Shown here piece by piece: positions 1 through 8,837 of a DNA stretch of 64,000 nt. The DNA lies in contig NZ_CP042819.1 in the NCBI RefSeq assembly GCF_008065155.1, positions 2,548,922 through 2,612,921 on the forward strand. The letters run 5' to 3'. How positions within the stretch are numbered: position 1 is the stretch's first letter; the number at the start of each line of letters is the position of its first letter. Made by a program: the position numbers and the translations under genes. The DNA comes from Octadecabacter sp. SW4 (GTDB lineage: Bacteria; Pseudomonadota; Alphaproteobacteria; Rhodobacterales; Rhodobacteraceae). The notes below the pieces were generated by a model. The model was not told where the DNA came from. It made no database searches and saw only the letters and a program-made list of their open reading frames with translations.

Positions 1-151
1 GTTTATCGGGCACAGCCACATCGCCGACGTTGGGTTCAATCGTACAAAACGGAAAGTTCGCCGCTTGCGCCGCCGCCGTGCGAGTGAGCGCATTAAACAA
101 AGTCGATTTGCCCACGTTCGGCAAACCCACGATACCCATCTTGAAACCCAT
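1..151 (-). CDS. ychF: Redox-/ribosome-linked GTPase YchF, N-terminal fragment
   Basis: Only the first 50 codons lie in the window; the gene runs off the left edge. The protein begins [19 protein letters not shown], with the P-loop GLPNVGKS at residues 9-16, followed by a [12 protein letters not shown] segment that is diagnostic of the Obg-like ATPase YchF. YchF proteins prefer ATP and associate with ribosomes. An ATG two codons upstream (157) is possible, but the GGAG ribosome site at 161-164 sits 8 nt from the ATG at 151 and only 2 nt from the other. Transcribed divergently from trpA. Confidence 0.93.
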   Translation of the reverse strand, partial: MGFKMGIVGLPNVGKSTLFNALTRTAAAQAANFPFCTIEPNVGDVAVPDK

Positions 152-272
152 CTGCATGACTCCGGCTTGATTGTTTGCGCGCTTCTACGGCGCGGCTGGC
201 AACACCGCAAGGCACCCCTTGATTTTCCCGCCCTCATGACGCACACCGCCTGTGATTTGCACGGGGACAGAC

Positions 273-1064
273 ATGACACGGATCGACGCCGAATTCGCCG
301 AACTTCAGGCCGCGGGCAAAAAGGCGTTTGTTGCCTATGTCATGGCGGGCGACCCCGATTATGACACCTCGCTCGAGATCGTGCGCGGGTTGCCGGGTGC
401 GGGCGTGGATATCATCGAACTTGGCATCCCCTTTACCGATCCGATGGCCGACGGCCCGACGATCCAACTGGCAGGCCAGCGCGCGTTGGAGGCCGGGCAA
501 ACCCTGGAAAAGACCCTGCAAATCGCGCGTGAATTGCGCAAGGAAAACGACACGACGCCGATCGTGCTGATGGGCTATTATAACCCGATCTATTCGCGCG
601 GCGTCGATCGCTTCCTCAAGGACGCAGTGGCCGCAGGGATCGATGGGCTGATCATCGTCGATCTGCCCCCCGAAGAGGACAGCGAATTGTGCATCCCCGC
701 GCAGGCCGCGGGCATCAACTTCATCCGCCTTGCCACCCCCACGACGGACGACAAACGCCTGCCAAAAGTGCTGCAAAACACATCCGGTTTCGTCTATTAT
801 GTCTCGATCACCGGCATCACTGGTGCGGCAGCAGCCCAAGCCGCAGATGTGGCCCCCGAAGTGGCGCGTATCAAAGCCAAGACCGACCTGCCCGTGATCG
901 TCGGCTTTGGCGTGCGCACGCCTGAAGCGGCACAAGATATCGCCGCCGTGGCCGATGGCACCGTGGTCGGGTCAGCCATCGTCGAACGGATTGGCAAAGG
1001 CGACAGCCCCGCCGATGTCCTGGCCTTTGTCAAATCCCTCGCCGACGGCGCACACCGCGCCTGA
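273..1064 (+). CDS. trpA: Tryptophan synthase alpha subunit
   Basis: 263 aa. Splits indole-3-glycerol phosphate to indole, which is channelled to TrpB for tryptophan synthesis in the cytoplasm. Full TIM-barrel length; the catalytic pair is visible as Glu49 in [11 protein letters not shown] and Asp60 in MADGPT, exactly at the enterobacterial numbering, and the phosphate-binding GFGV and GSAIV loops are near the C-terminus. The ATG at 273 follows GGGGACAG by 2 nt; an in-frame ATG at 252 lacks a family-like N-terminus. trpA stands alone here; trpB and trpF are 8.5-10 kb away on the other strand, so the trp genes are split, as is usual in this order. Confidence 0.96.
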   Translation: MTRIDAEFAELQAAGKKAFVAYVMAGDPDYDTSLEIVRGLPGAGVDIIELGIPFTDPMADGPTIQLAGQRALEAGQTLEKTLQIARELRKENDTTPIVLMGYYNPIYSRGVDRFLKDAVAAGIDGLIIVDLPPEEDSELCIPAQAAGINFIRLATPTTDDKRLPKVLQNTSGFVYYVSITGITGAAAAQAADVAPEVARIKAKTDLPVIVGFGVRTPEAAQDIAAVADGTVVGSAIVERIGKGDSPADVLAFVKSLADGAHRA

Positions 1065-1197
1065 TCCCCTTTTTCTTCCAGAATAATTTCCGCCGGAGGC
1101 TGCGCGCGTCGCGTCCTTGTGCGGCGTTGATGGTTCTTGCCCAAACCTTGGCAAATTGGTAACAGAACCTCACCAATATCGCGCGAAAGGCCCTGCC

Positions 1198-2361
1198 ATG
1201 CCCGTCATCACCTCAATCGACGATCTGAAACGCATCTATAAGCGCCGCACGCCGAAAATGTTTTACGACTACGCCGAAACCGGCAGTTGGACGGAACAAA
1301 CGTTTCGCGAAAACACCTCGGATTTTGACCAAATCCGCCTGCGCCAGCGGGTAGCGGTGGATATGACGAACCGCACGACCAAGACGCAGATGATCGGGCA
1401 GGATGTGGCGATGCCCGTGGCCCTTGCCCCTGTTGGGCTGACGGGCATGCAATGCGCCGATGGTGAAATCAAGGCCGCCAAGGCGGCGGAAAAGTTCGGC
1501 GTGCCCTTCACGCTGTCGACCCTCTCGATCTGCTCGATCGAGGACGTGGCGGAAAATACGACCAAACCATTCTGGTTTCAGGTCTATACCCTGAGGGACG
1601 ATGATTTCATGCGCCGCCTGTTTGATCGCGCGCGCGATGCGGGGTGCAGCGCCATCGTCATCACGCTTGATCTGCAAGTGCAGGGCCAGCGCCACAAAGA
1701 CCTCAAGAACGGGCTTTCCGCCCCGCCGAAACTGACAATGGCCAGTATTGCGAACCTTGCAACCAAATGGTCCTGGGGATTGCAGATGTTGCAAACCAAG
1801 CGGCGCACGTTCGGCAATGTGATCGGCCATGCCAAGGGTGTCTCTGATCCGTCGTCCCTGTCGTCCTGGATCGCCGAAGCCTTCGATCATGCCCTTGATT
1901 GGAAGCGCGTCGCCGAATTGATGAAAATGTGGGGCGGCAAGGTGATCCTCAAGGGGATCATGGACGTCGAAGACGCCAAAATGGCCGCCAAACTGGGCGC
2001 GGATGCGATTGTCGTGTCCAACCACGGCGGGCGGCAATTGGACGGCGCGCTGTCGTCGATCCGTATGCTGCCCGCGATCATTGACGCGGTCGGTGACAAG
2101 GTCGAAGTGCATCTCGATAGCGGAATCCGGTCAGGTCAGGACGTCCTCAAGGCGATGGCGATGGGGGCCAAGGGCACCTATATCGGGCGCGCCTTTGTCT
2201 ATGGTCTTGGGGCGATGGGCGAAAAGGGCGTGACTACGGCACTGAACGTCATTCACAAGGAACTTGATACGACAATGGCGCTCTGCGGCAAGCGCGATAT
2301 TCACGATGTGGGCCGCGATATCCTGTTGGTTCCCAAGGATTTTCAAGGGTCGTGGGCCTAG
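1198..2361 (+). CDS. lldD: FMN-dependent alpha-hydroxy-acid dehydrogenase (L-lactate dehydrogenase type)
   Basis: 387 aa, the usual length of the LldD/glycolate oxidase family. These FMN enzymes oxidise L-2-hydroxy acids to 2-keto acids and pass electrons to the quinone pool or oxygen. The catalytic base region SNHGGRQLDG is present with His at about residue 276, and the FMN phosphate-binding DSGIRSGQDVLKA and IGRAFVYGL segments follow. The N-terminus (PVITSIDDLKRIYKRRTPK) is typical of bacterial LldD. The substrate cannot be fixed from sequence; L-lactate is the likely one. Its stop codon overlaps the convergent MFS gene by 4 nt. An upstream in-frame extension to 1117 has no family similarity and was excluded. 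Confidence 0.9.
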   Translation: MPVITSIDDLKRIYKRRTPKMFYDYAETGSWTEQTFRENTSDFDQIRLRQRVAVDMTNRTTKTQMIGQDVAMPVALAPVGLTGMQCADGEIKAAKAAEKFGVPFTLSTLSICSIEDVAENTTKPFWFQVYTLRDDDFMRRLFDRARDAGCSAIVITLDLQVQGQRHKDLKNGLSAPPKLTMASIANLATKWSWGLQMLQTKRRTFGNVIGHAKGVSDPSSLSSWIAEAFDHALDWKRVAELMKMWGGKVILKGIMDVEDAKMAAKLGADAIVVSNHGGRQLDGALSSIRMLPAIIDAVGDKVEVHLDSGIRSGQDVLKAMAMGAKGTYIGRAFVYGLGAMGEKGVTTALNVIHKELDTTMALCGKRDIHDVGRDILLVPKDFQGSWA

Positions 2362-3509
2362 GCGGCCTTGATTGCCATGCGCAGCCGTGCGGCGACCAGC
2401 GACAGCGGCGCGGCCATCACCAATAACAACGCGACAGAGGCAAATGCCACGCGCAGGCCCATTGCCTGGCTCAGATATCCCATGAACACGGGCGCAAGGA
2501 AAAAGCCCGAAAAGCCCATGACGGCGGCCTTGCTGATCGCCTCGGTCCGGTGGTGTGGCGCAACCAGTTTGCCGACCAGCGCAAGTCCCATCGGGCCGAT
2601 CACAGACACCCCCAGCCCCAGGATGCCAAAGCCGATATAGGCCACCAAAGGGGTCGGCGCGAAAGCCGCGATCAACGCGCCACTTGCGGAAATCAGCGAG
2701 GCCCAGAAGACCACCGTGACTTCGCGCAGTTTTTCCGACACGACCTGCCCCGAAAACCGCCCGAACGCCATCGTGATCCCCAGCATCGCGGGGCCAAGCG
2801 CGCCCTCGGCCGCACCCCCGCCAAGGGTGCGTTCCACATGCAGGGCCGACCATGCTTCGACCGTGGCCTCGGACATGAAGGCAACCAGAACAATCCCGCC
2901 GCACACAATGATCGGGATCAATGGGTAACGCCCACGCAGACCGTCAGCCGGTTCAACCGTATCGACATCCATGCGCAGTTGCGCCGCGATCGCCAGCGTC
3001 ACCACCCCCATGCCGCCAAACACCCAAAGCGGGTCAAGCCCGCCTTCGCGCGCGGCACCTGTGATCAATGCGCCCGTGGCATAAGCCACCGAAAACATGG
3101 CGTGATTACCGTTCATCAGGCTGCGGCCCGTGCGCCCTTCCAACTCGCTCACCCGCGCGTTCATGATGACGTCAAGCAAGCCGGAACACAGGCCCACACC
3201 GACAAAGGCGACGAAAAACCACGCAGGTGTTGTGATCTGTGCAGGGAACAGCCAGATGAAGGCCAACAGGATCGCCGCGAATTGCATGCCCCTTGCCCCC
3301 AAGATTCTGTCCACCCGCGGGGCCAGAAACATCGACGACACAAGCCCAAAGGCCGAGCCCAGCAAAAGCGTGCCGAACTGCGCGTCATTCACGCCCAATT
3401 GCTCTTTTATTACAGGAACATAGGCCGCAAACCCGCCCCAAAACAAGCCAACCACCACAAAGGCAGAGGCAGGACGGCGGGACAATATGAGAGCGCTAAC
3501 AACGGACAT
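2358..3509 (-). CDS. MFS transporter
   Basis: 383 aa inner-membrane protein with about 12 hydrophobic segments and the major-facilitator architecture (two halves of six helices, short cytoplasmic loops such as [12 protein letters not shown] after helix 2). It resembles the set of roseobacter MFS proteins annotated as sugar or small-molecule permeases (FucP/YbjJ-like), but the substrate cannot be assigned. Start chosen at the internal ATG (MSVVSALIL...) because the 11 residues before it are not membrane-like and no clear ribosome site favours either. Convergent with lldD, sharing the last bases. Confidence 0.82.
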   Translation of the reverse strand: MSVVSALILSRRPASAFVVVGLFWGGFAAYVPVIKEQLGVNDAQFGTLLLGSAFGLVSSMFLAPRVDRILGARGMQFAAILLAFIWLFPAQITTPAWFFVAFVGVGLCSGLLDVIMNARVSELEGRTGRSLMNGNHAMFSVAYATGALITGAAREGGLDPLWVFGGMGVVTLAIAAQLRMDVDTVEPADGLRGRYPLIPIIVCGGIVLVAFMSEATVEAWSALHVERTLGGGAAEGALGPAMLGITMAFGRFSGQVVSEKLREVTVVFWASLISASGALIAAFAPTPLVAYIGFGILGLGVSVIGPMGLALVGKLVAPHHRTEAISKAAVMGFSGFFLAPVFMGYLSQAMGLRVAFASVALLLVMAAPLSLVAARLRMAIKAA

Positions 3510-3684
3510 AGCCGCGATTAGACATGGCCCACCGGCCGACACAAGCCAGAATCATCTTTTCAAACGGCTGATCCTGCCCTATACGCCCAACTTCACTGGG
3601 ATTTTGACGCCAATGTCATGCCCATATTTGAAAGCGGGTCCCAAGCAACACCGGGGATGCGCGAGATATGTAAAGGACACGACA

Positions 3685-4347
3685 ATGGCAGGTAAAATTC
3701 CTGATCTTCACGCTGACATCCGCACCGGCACAGGCAAGGGTGCGGCTCGTTCCGCCCGCCGCGCGGGCAACGTTCCCGGTATCGTTTATGGCGGTGACGC
3801 CGATCCGTTGCCGATTTCGATCCCCTTTAACCCGCTGCTGACGCGCCTGCGCGCCGGCCGCTTCATGTCGACCCTGTTCAACCTCAAGGTCGAGGGCCAG
3901 GAAGACGTCCGTGTGATCTGCCGCAACGTGCAGCGCGATGTCGTCAAAGACCTGCCAACGCACCTTGACCTGCTGCGCCTCAAGCGCACGTCGAAAATTG
4001 CGCTGTTCCTGACGGTTGAATTCGTCAACGAAGACGCGGCACCCGGCATCAAAAAGGGCGGCGTGCTGACAGTTGTGCGCCCTGAAATCGAACTGCTGGT
4101 AACTGCGGGCGATATTCCTGAACATATCATCGTTGACCTGACCGGTCTTGAAGTCGGCGATACGGTCACGATCTCGTCGATTGATCTGCCCAAAGGCGTC
4201 AAGCCAACCATCGACCGCGATTTTGTGATCGCCAACATTCAGGCACCTTCCAGCCTGCGGTCCGCCGATGACGAGGATGAGGCCGAAGAAGAAGTCGCAG
4301 CCGACGACGTGCCAACTGCTGGCGACGACGCGGCGGCCGAGGAATAA
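3685..4347 (+). CDS. rplY: 50S ribosomal protein L25 (general stress protein Ctc form)
   Basis: 220 aa, the long L25/TL5/Ctc form that binds 5S rRNA. The N-terminal L25 barrel (about residues 5-95, with [12 protein letters not shown]) is followed by the TL5 beta domain (about 100-190) and a strongly acidic low-complexity tail (DDEDEAEEE...). The ATG at 3685 has AAAGGA 7 nt upstream. The gene is followed by a strong hairpin terminator and then pth; rplY-pth adjacency is widespread in bacteria. Confidence 0.96.
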   Translation: MAGKIPDLHADIRTGTGKGAARSARRAGNVPGIVYGGDADPLPISIPFNPLLTRLRAGRFMSTLFNLKVEGQEDVRVICRNVQRDVVKDLPTHLDLLRLKRTSKIALFLTVEFVNEDAAPGIKKGGVLTVVRPEIELLVTAGDIPEHIIVDLTGLEVGDTVTISSIDLPKGVKPTIDRDFVIANIQAPSSLRSADDEDEAEEEVAADDVPTAGDDAAAEE

Positions 4348-4372
4348 ATCGTTCCACGACACTGATTTTTGG

Positions 4373-4400
4373 AAACGGGGCCTTTCGGGGCCCCGTTTTT
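4373..4400 (+). terminator. Rho-independent terminator after rplY
   Basis: A perfect 10-bp stem (AAACGGGGCC / GGCCCCGTTT) with a 6-nt loop and a T run, lying 26 nt after the rplY stop and before pth. It should separate or attenuate rplY from pth. Confidence 0.88.
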
Positions 4401-4448
4401 CGTTGCGGGGTGCTGGTAAGGCCCCATGATCACCGCTAGTTTGCGCCC

Positions 4449-5129
4449 ATGAAAATGTTTGTAGGCCTTGGCAATCCCGGCGCGAAATACGCGCAAAACC
4501 GTCATAATATCGGCTTTATGGCCGTCGACCAGATCGCCACCGATCACGGCTTTGCGCCCTGGCGCGCCAAGTTTCAGGGGCAGGTCAGTGAAGGCCGACT
4601 GGGGTCCGAAAAGATCGTGCTGCTGAAACCCGGAACCTTCATGAACCTGTCAGGCCAGTCCGTGGGCGAAGCGATGCGGTTTTACAAGCTCGACAGCACC
4701 GACATCACCGTCTTTCACGACGAAATTGATCTGGCCCCCGCCAAGGTCCGCCTGAAGGCGGGCGGCGGCCACGCGGGCCACAACGGGCTACGCTCGATCC
4801 ATCAGCATATCGGGCCGCACTATGATCGCGTGCGCCTGGGCGTGGGCCATCCGGGCCACAAGGACGCGGTGCCGGGATATGTGCTGCACGATTTCGCCAA
4901 GGCGGACGCTGAATGGCTTGATGATGTGTTGCGCGGGCTGTCGGACGGTGCCGTGGCATTGGCCGAAGGGGACGGGCCGCGCGCGCTGAACGCGGTCGCC
5001 CTGCGGGTTGCGCCCGCACGCTCATCCACCACAACGCCCAAGGCAAAACCGGCCCTGCCACCCGCCGCCGATCCACCCCAGGACACGCGCAGCGCCCTGC
5101 AAAAGCTTGCCGACAAGTTCCGCCAGTGA
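4449..5129 (+). CDS. pth: Peptidyl-tRNA hydrolase
   Basis: 226 aa. Releases peptides from peptidyl-tRNA dropped by ribosomes. The catalytic His is in RHNIGF (residue 19); the conserved GLGNPG start, [14 protein letters not shown] and [12 protein letters not shown] blocks are all present. Compared with the typical 190-aa enzyme it carries a C-terminal Ala/Pro-rich extension of about 35 residues ending in [11 protein letters not shown], a common feature in this order. A second in-frame ATG two codons in (4455) is an equally possible start. The stop overlaps the start of the next gene (ATGA-type). Confidence 0.95.
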   Translation: MKMFVGLGNPGAKYAQNRHNIGFMAVDQIATDHGFAPWRAKFQGQVSEGRLGSEKIVLLKPGTFMNLSGQSVGEAMRFYKLDSTDITVFHDEIDLAPAKVRLKAGGGHAGHNGLRSIHQHIGPHYDRVRLGVGHPGHKDAVPGYVLHDFAKADAEWLDDVLRGLSDGAVALAEGDGPRALNAVALRVAPARSSTTTPKAKPALPPAADPPQDTRSALQKLADKFRQ

Positions 5130-6184
5130 CCCGCGACCCGGACGATTTACGCGCAGCATTCCGGGTTCAGGCCGTCAATTGCGCGACACTTGGGTCGCCA
5201 TTCATGGCGCAGCTTTGGTCGCCATTCATGGCGCAGCTTTGCAACTTGCTGGCCGACCAGTTGCAGCCGGATACGGCCCTGACCCGGCGTATGTTCAACT
5301 GGGCAGGCGATCTGACACCGGGCGGTGAAAGCGTGCCTTTGCGGGTCTGCGCTGCGCTGCATGCGCTGCGCCTTGAAGATCGTGTAGACCTTGCTGATGT
5401 ATATCCACCATACTCAGTTGGTGATATTAGGTTCTGGAAAGCAATAAAGCATGCTTTGGTGATTGAAGCCGATTTCATAAATGCCTTCATTGAGTCCCCG
5501 CCACAAACCAACGAAGTGCGCAGATCAGCGGCCTTGATCGCCGCTGGCCATTGGCTGGGCGCACGGTTCAATCTGCCGATGGTCACATCCGAACTGGGCG
5601 CAAGTGCGGGGCTGAACCTCAATTGGGACCGCTATGCGATGGTCGCGCAGGGTCAGAAATTGGGCGCGCCCGATCCGATCCTGACCCTACACCCCGACTG
5701 GGACGGCCCCCTGCCCCCAGGCACCACACCACAGGTGGTTGAGCGCGCGGGCGTTGACCTGAATCCGCTTGATCCACACCGCGACAGCCTGCGTCTGCGC
5801 GCCTATCTCTGGCCCGATCAGCCGGAACGTATGGCACTGACGACCGCCGCGCTGGCCCCGGCGCGAATGCCCGACAAGGGCGATGCGATTGACTGGCTAG
5901 AACCGCGACTGGCCCGCCCCCGCGACGGATATCTGCACCTGATCTATCACACGATTGCCTGGCAGTATTTTCCACCCGCCGTGCAAGCCCGTGGCGCCGC
6001 GTTGATCAATGCCGCGGGCCTGCGCGCCAGCGACACCGCGCCACTGGCATGGCTGGCCATGGAGGGTGATGACAAAACGCCAGGGGCCGCATTGACCCTG
6101 CGCATCTGGCCCGGCGACGGCACCCCGATCCAACTGGGCCGCGTCGATTTTCATGGTCGCTGGATCCGATGGACGGCCCCCTGA
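5126..6184 (+). CDS. DUF2332 family protein
   Basis: 352 aa cytoplasmic protein of the DUF2332 family (function unknown), recognised from the [15 protein letters not shown] core and the [17 protein letters not shown] block near the C-terminus. Starts inside the pth stop codon, so it is probably translationally coupled to pth. Two oddities: a perfect 24-bp tandem duplication near the 5' end makes the peptide [16 protein letters not shown] repeat at residues 24-39, and the stretch 5395-5510 is markedly AT-richer than the rest of the gene with codons such as ATA and AGG that neighbours avoid. The reading frame survives both. Confidence 0.85.
   Translation: MTRDPDDLRAAFRVQAVNCATLGSPFMAQLWSPFMAQLCNLLADQLQPDTALTRRMFNWAGDLTPGGESVPLRVCAALHALRLEDRVDLADVYPPYSVGDIRFWKAIKHALVIEADFINAFIESPPQTNEVRRSAALIAAGHWLGARFNLPMVTSELGASAGLNLNWDRYAMVAQGQKLGAPDPILTLHPDWDGPLPPGTTPQVVERAGVDLNPLDPHRDSLRLRAYLWPDQPERMALTTAALAPARMPDKGDAIDWLEPRLARPRDGYLHLIYHTIAWQYFPPAVQARGAALINAAGLRASDTAPLAWLAMEGDDKTPGAALTLRIWPGDGTPIQLGRVDFHGRWIRWTAP
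5193..5240 (+). repeat. Perfect 24-bp tandem duplication inside the DUF2332 gene
   Basis: Two identical 24-nt units, 5193-5216 and 5217-5240, each containing the inverted motif GCCATTCATGGC. Because 24 is a multiple of three, the duplication adds eight residues ([12 protein letters not shown]) without a frameshift. It looks recent since the copies have no difference. Confidence 0.95.
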
Positions 6185-6247
6185 ACGCAGAGTCGTGATT
6201 GCGGGAATCGGACCCGCGTGACAGGCTGCCCGAAAAGTGAGACACCG

Positions 6248-7411
6248 ATGAAAACATTTCTGAAATGGTTGTTGCGCGGATTCGTTGTGTCGCTGGTGCT
6301 GGCGCTGGCATTGGGCATCTGGCAGCGCGAGCGACTGGCGCGCCTTCTGGCCGTCAACAGCCTCTTTTCCCAAGAAAAAATCGTTACCAATTTCACTGAC
6401 ATGCGCCGCTTGTTCGAAACGGTTGATATGCCACGCGGCGGCGGGCCCGTGTCGCCTCTGCCGGTTGGCGCCCCCTATGCGTTGCCCATCGCGGTGCAGG
6501 ACTGGATCGATGCGCGCAGCGTCACCGGTCTGGTCATTTTGCAGCACGGTCGGTTGCGCCACGAAAGCTATTATCTGGGCGGCGATGGCGATGATCAGCG
6601 GATCAGTTGGTCGGTGGCAAAGTCGTTTCTGTCAGCCCTGATCGGCATTCTGATCGACGAGGGCGCGATTGCCAGCATCGACGATCCGGTCACGAAATAC
6701 GCGCCCGACCTGGCCGGATCGGCCTATGACGGGGCGACGCTGCGCAACGTATTGCAGATGTCGTCCGGCGTGGTCTTTGACGAGGATTATCTTGATTTCT
6801 GGAGCGATATTAACAAGATGGGCCGCGTCCTTGGGCTTGGCGGGTCGATGGACGGCTTTGCGGCGGGCCTTGATCAGCGTTTCACCGATGCGGGTGCGCA
6901 ATGGAAATACGTGTCGATTGATACGCATATTGTCGGGATGGTCGCGCGCGGGGCAACGGGGCGGTCCCTGCCTGATCTGCTTAATGAAAAGGTGCTGCGC
7001 CCGCTGGGCCTTGAAGGCAGCCCCTACTATATCACGGACGGTTATGGCGTGGCCTTTGTGCTGGGCGGTCTGAATATGTCGACCCGTGATTACGCCCGTT
7101 TCGGCGCGATGATCGCACAGGGCGGGCAATGGAACGGCAACCAGATCGTGCCTGCCGCCTGGATCGCCGACAGCATCGCGCCCAGCGCACCCACGGCGCC
7201 GGGCGAAATCGGCTATGGCTATCAGTGGCGGATTCCGCAGGGGGCTGACGCAGGTGTCGCAATGGCGCACGGGATTTATGGGCAATATATCTATATCGAC
7301 ACGGCGCGCGGCGTGGTCATCGTCGTCAACGCCGCTGATCGTGCCTTTCGCGAGGCTGGTGTCACCGATCAGAACATCGCGATTTTTCGCCAGATCGCGC
7401 GGGGGCTTTAG
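6248..7411 (+). CDS. Serine hydrolase, beta-lactamase (class C / esterase EstB) fold
   Basis: 387 aa. N-terminal hydrophobic segment (residues 5-27) suggests membrane anchoring or export to the periplasm. The active-site SxxK motif is SVAK in ISWSVAKSFLSAL, followed by a Y-x-x motif (YVSIDTH region) and a C-terminal HGIYGQYIYID segment replacing the KTG box. Such proteins act as esterases, D-aminopeptidases or PBP-like enzymes rather than true beta-lactamases; substrate unknown. Start set at the ATG at 6248, which begins a classic Lys/hydrophobic signal segment; the upstream 10 codons are not signal-like. Confidence 0.85.
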   Translation: MKTFLKWLLRGFVVSLVLALALGIWQRERLARLLAVNSLFSQEKIVTNFTDMRRLFETVDMPRGGGPVSPLPVGAPYALPIAVQDWIDARSVTGLVILQHGRLRHESYYLGGDGDDQRISWSVAKSFLSALIGILIDEGAIASIDDPVTKYAPDLAGSAYDGATLRNVLQMSSGVVFDEDYLDFWSDINKMGRVLGLGGSMDGFAAGLDQRFTDAGAQWKYVSIDTHIVGMVARGATGRSLPDLLNEKVLRPLGLEGSPYYITDGYGVAFVLGGLNMSTRDYARFGAMIAQGGQWNGNQIVPAAWIADSIAPSAPTAPGEIGYGYQWRIPQGADAGVAMAHGIYGQYIYIDTARGVVIVVNAADRAFREAGVTDQNIAIFRQIARGL

Positions 7412-7412
7412 G

Positions 7413-7784
7413 ATGGATATGGACCCGTCCCGCAACGTATTCGGCGCACCCCTGATCCCCTGTTCATTGGATCCGGTGACCGGGTTCTTTCGTAACGGTG
7501 CCTGCGACACTTGCGCGGCTGATCAGGGAAGCCACACCGTTTGCGCCGTGATGACGGCCGAGTTTCTGGCATTCTCAAAGTATCTGGGGAATGACCTGAC
7601 AACGCCGCGCCCCGAATTCGGATTTGCGGGGTTGAAACCGGGTGATCACTGGTGCCTTTGCGCCAGTCGTTTCCTGCAAGCCCACGACGAAAACTGCGCG
7701 CCACGCGTCAATCTTGCCGCGACCCATGAACGCGCGCTCGAGATTGTTCCCATGACGGTGCTTGAGGCCTATACGGCAGATTAG
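7413..7784 (+). CDS. DUF2237 family protein
   Basis: 123 aa. The sequence NVFGAPLIPCSLDPVTGFFRNGACDTC ... GSHTVCAVM ... EFLAFSK ... LKPGDHWCLCASRF ... ATHE matches the DUF2237 family, small cytoplasmic proteins with conserved cysteines and unknown function. ATG at 7413 follows the upstream hydrolase stop (TAG 7409-7411) by one base, so it is likely cotranscribed and coupled. The stop is convergent with and overlaps the LuxR-type gene by 4 nt. Confidence 0.88.
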   Translation: MDMDPSRNVFGAPLIPCSLDPVTGFFRNGACDTCAADQGSHTVCAVMTAEFLAFSKYLGNDLTTPRPEFGFAGLKPGDHWCLCASRFLQAHDENCAPRVNLAATHERALEIVPMTVLEAYTAD

Positions 7785-8311
7785 GCTACTGAATTGTCAC
7801 CAAGGGGGTCGTCGGAGTCTTGCGCGCCGGTCGGCAACGGTCCCCCCATCAAATCCTCGATAAACAGGCTCAGGAGTTGCGGGCGGCCCGACACGCCTGC
7901 CTTGCGGTAAATCGCGTTGGTTTGGGCCTTGACGGTGCCTTCGGACGTGTCGCGCATTTGCGCGATGTGGGCGGTGGAAATACCCTTGATCGAAAAAAGC
8001 GCCACATCGCGTTCGGCGGGGGTCAGGCCCCAGTCGGCAAATCTTTCGTCCAGAACATCCATGAATGCCCCCGAAGCGAGCCGCAGTTGACCCTCGACTT
8101 TGGCGGTGCGTCTTAGGGCGCGCGCAACCAAAACGGCCCCCATCACCGCGCCGACGATCAAGCCAAGCGCGGCGGCGATCTCGATCAGTTCGCGCGCGCG
8201 CCAGCTGATCGGTGGAAACCCCAACAGGGCTGACAGGGTCGTAAACAGGAAAAAGCCCGCGCAAACAATCTGCGCGGCCACCAAGGCAACAAGGAGCGGT
8301 CCTTGCTTCAT
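7781..8311 (-). CDS. Membrane-anchored LuxR-type HTH regulator
   Basis: 176 aa. Two hydrophobic segments (about residues 6-29 and 45-66) precede a cytoplasmic LuxR/GerE-type helix-turn-helix (about 92-155: LTPAERDVALFSIKGISTAHIAQM ... GTVKAQTNAIYRKAGV). There is no receiver or autoinducer domain, so it looks like a one-component regulator held at the inner membrane. It starts 10 nt downstream of the stop of a polyaspartate protein gene on the same strand, hence probably the last gene of that three-gene unit. Role inferred: senses an envelope state and controls the unit itself. Convergent with the DUF2237 gene. Confidence 0.85.
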   Translation of the reverse strand: MKQGPLLVALVAAQIVCAGFFLFTTLSALLGFPPISWRARELIEIAAALGLIVGAVMGAVLVARALRRTAKVEGQLRLASGAFMDVLDERFADWGLTPAERDVALFSIKGISTAHIAQMRDTSEGTVKAQTNAIYRKAGVSGRPQLLSLFIEDLMGGPLPTGAQDSDDPLGDNSVA

Positions 8312-8321
8312 CCGTCAGCGA

Positions 8322-8768
8322 TCAATCGTCGTCTTGGTCATCGTCGTCATCATCATCGTTATTATCGTCATCATCATCGTCATCGTCATCGTCGTGATCA
8401 TCATCATCGTCGTCGTCATCATTGTCATCATCATCATCATTATCGTCATCATCATCGTCGTCGCCATTCCCACCACCTTGATAGCCGCCATTATCGCCCC
8501 GGCGTTCAAGCAGTGAACCAAGGCCGCCACCATCCTCCAGCACAACCCAATAATCACGTAATATTTCGCCCGTGTTCGGGTTCATCACGATTTCGCGCCG
8601 ATAGGCCTCGCTGATCGCGACAATTCGGATACGCCCCAGAAGGGTCCGATTGACGGTAATGCTTGTGTATCCTTGCGATTGCAGCTGGTCGATCACCACA
8701 TCCTGCGGCGTCTGCGCAAATGCAGGTGCGCCAAGCAGGACAAGCAGGACAGCAAGAATTCGTATCAT
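8322..8768 (-). CDS. Exported protein with PepSY-like domain and polyaspartate tail (copy B)
   Basis: 148 aa. Signal peptide of about 18 residues ending APAFA-Q, then a small PepSY-like fold (residues 20-80: DVVIDQLQSQGYTSITVNRT ... MNPNTGEILRDYW), a Gly-rich hinge (91-102), and a tail from 103 to the end in which 40 of 46 residues are Asp, broken by Asn, His and Gln. The mature protein should be periplasmic or secreted and extremely acidic. Copy A lies just upstream in the same orientation and shares the same plan. Divalent-cation (for example calcium) binding or crystal nucleation is a reasonable guess but not shown by sequence. The stop is 10 nt from the LuxR-type gene. Confidence 0.85.
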   Translation of the reverse strand: MIRILAVLLVLLGAPAFAQTPQDVVIDQLQSQGYTSITVNRTLLGRIRIVAISEAYRREIVMNPNTGEILRDYWVVLEDGGGLGSLLERRGDNGGYQGGGNGDDDDDDDNDDDDDNDDDDDDDDHDDDDDDDDDDNNDDDDDDDQDDD

Positions 8769-8788
8769 CGGTTTCGCCTCAAAGCGTT

Positions 8789-8812
8789 ACCCCCTGCCGT
8801 GCGGCAGGGGGT
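8789..8812 (-). other. Strong intercistronic hairpin between the two polyaspartate genes
   Basis: Perfect 10-bp stem (ACCCCCTGCC / GGCAGGGGGT) with a 4-nt loop in the 69-nt gap between copy A (ends 8838) and copy B (starts 8768). It has no T run on either side, so it is more likely to act in mRNA processing or stability, or partial attenuation, than as a full terminator. Confidence 0.7.
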
Positions 8813-8837
8813 GATCGTTCCGTGAGTATTGCGACGA

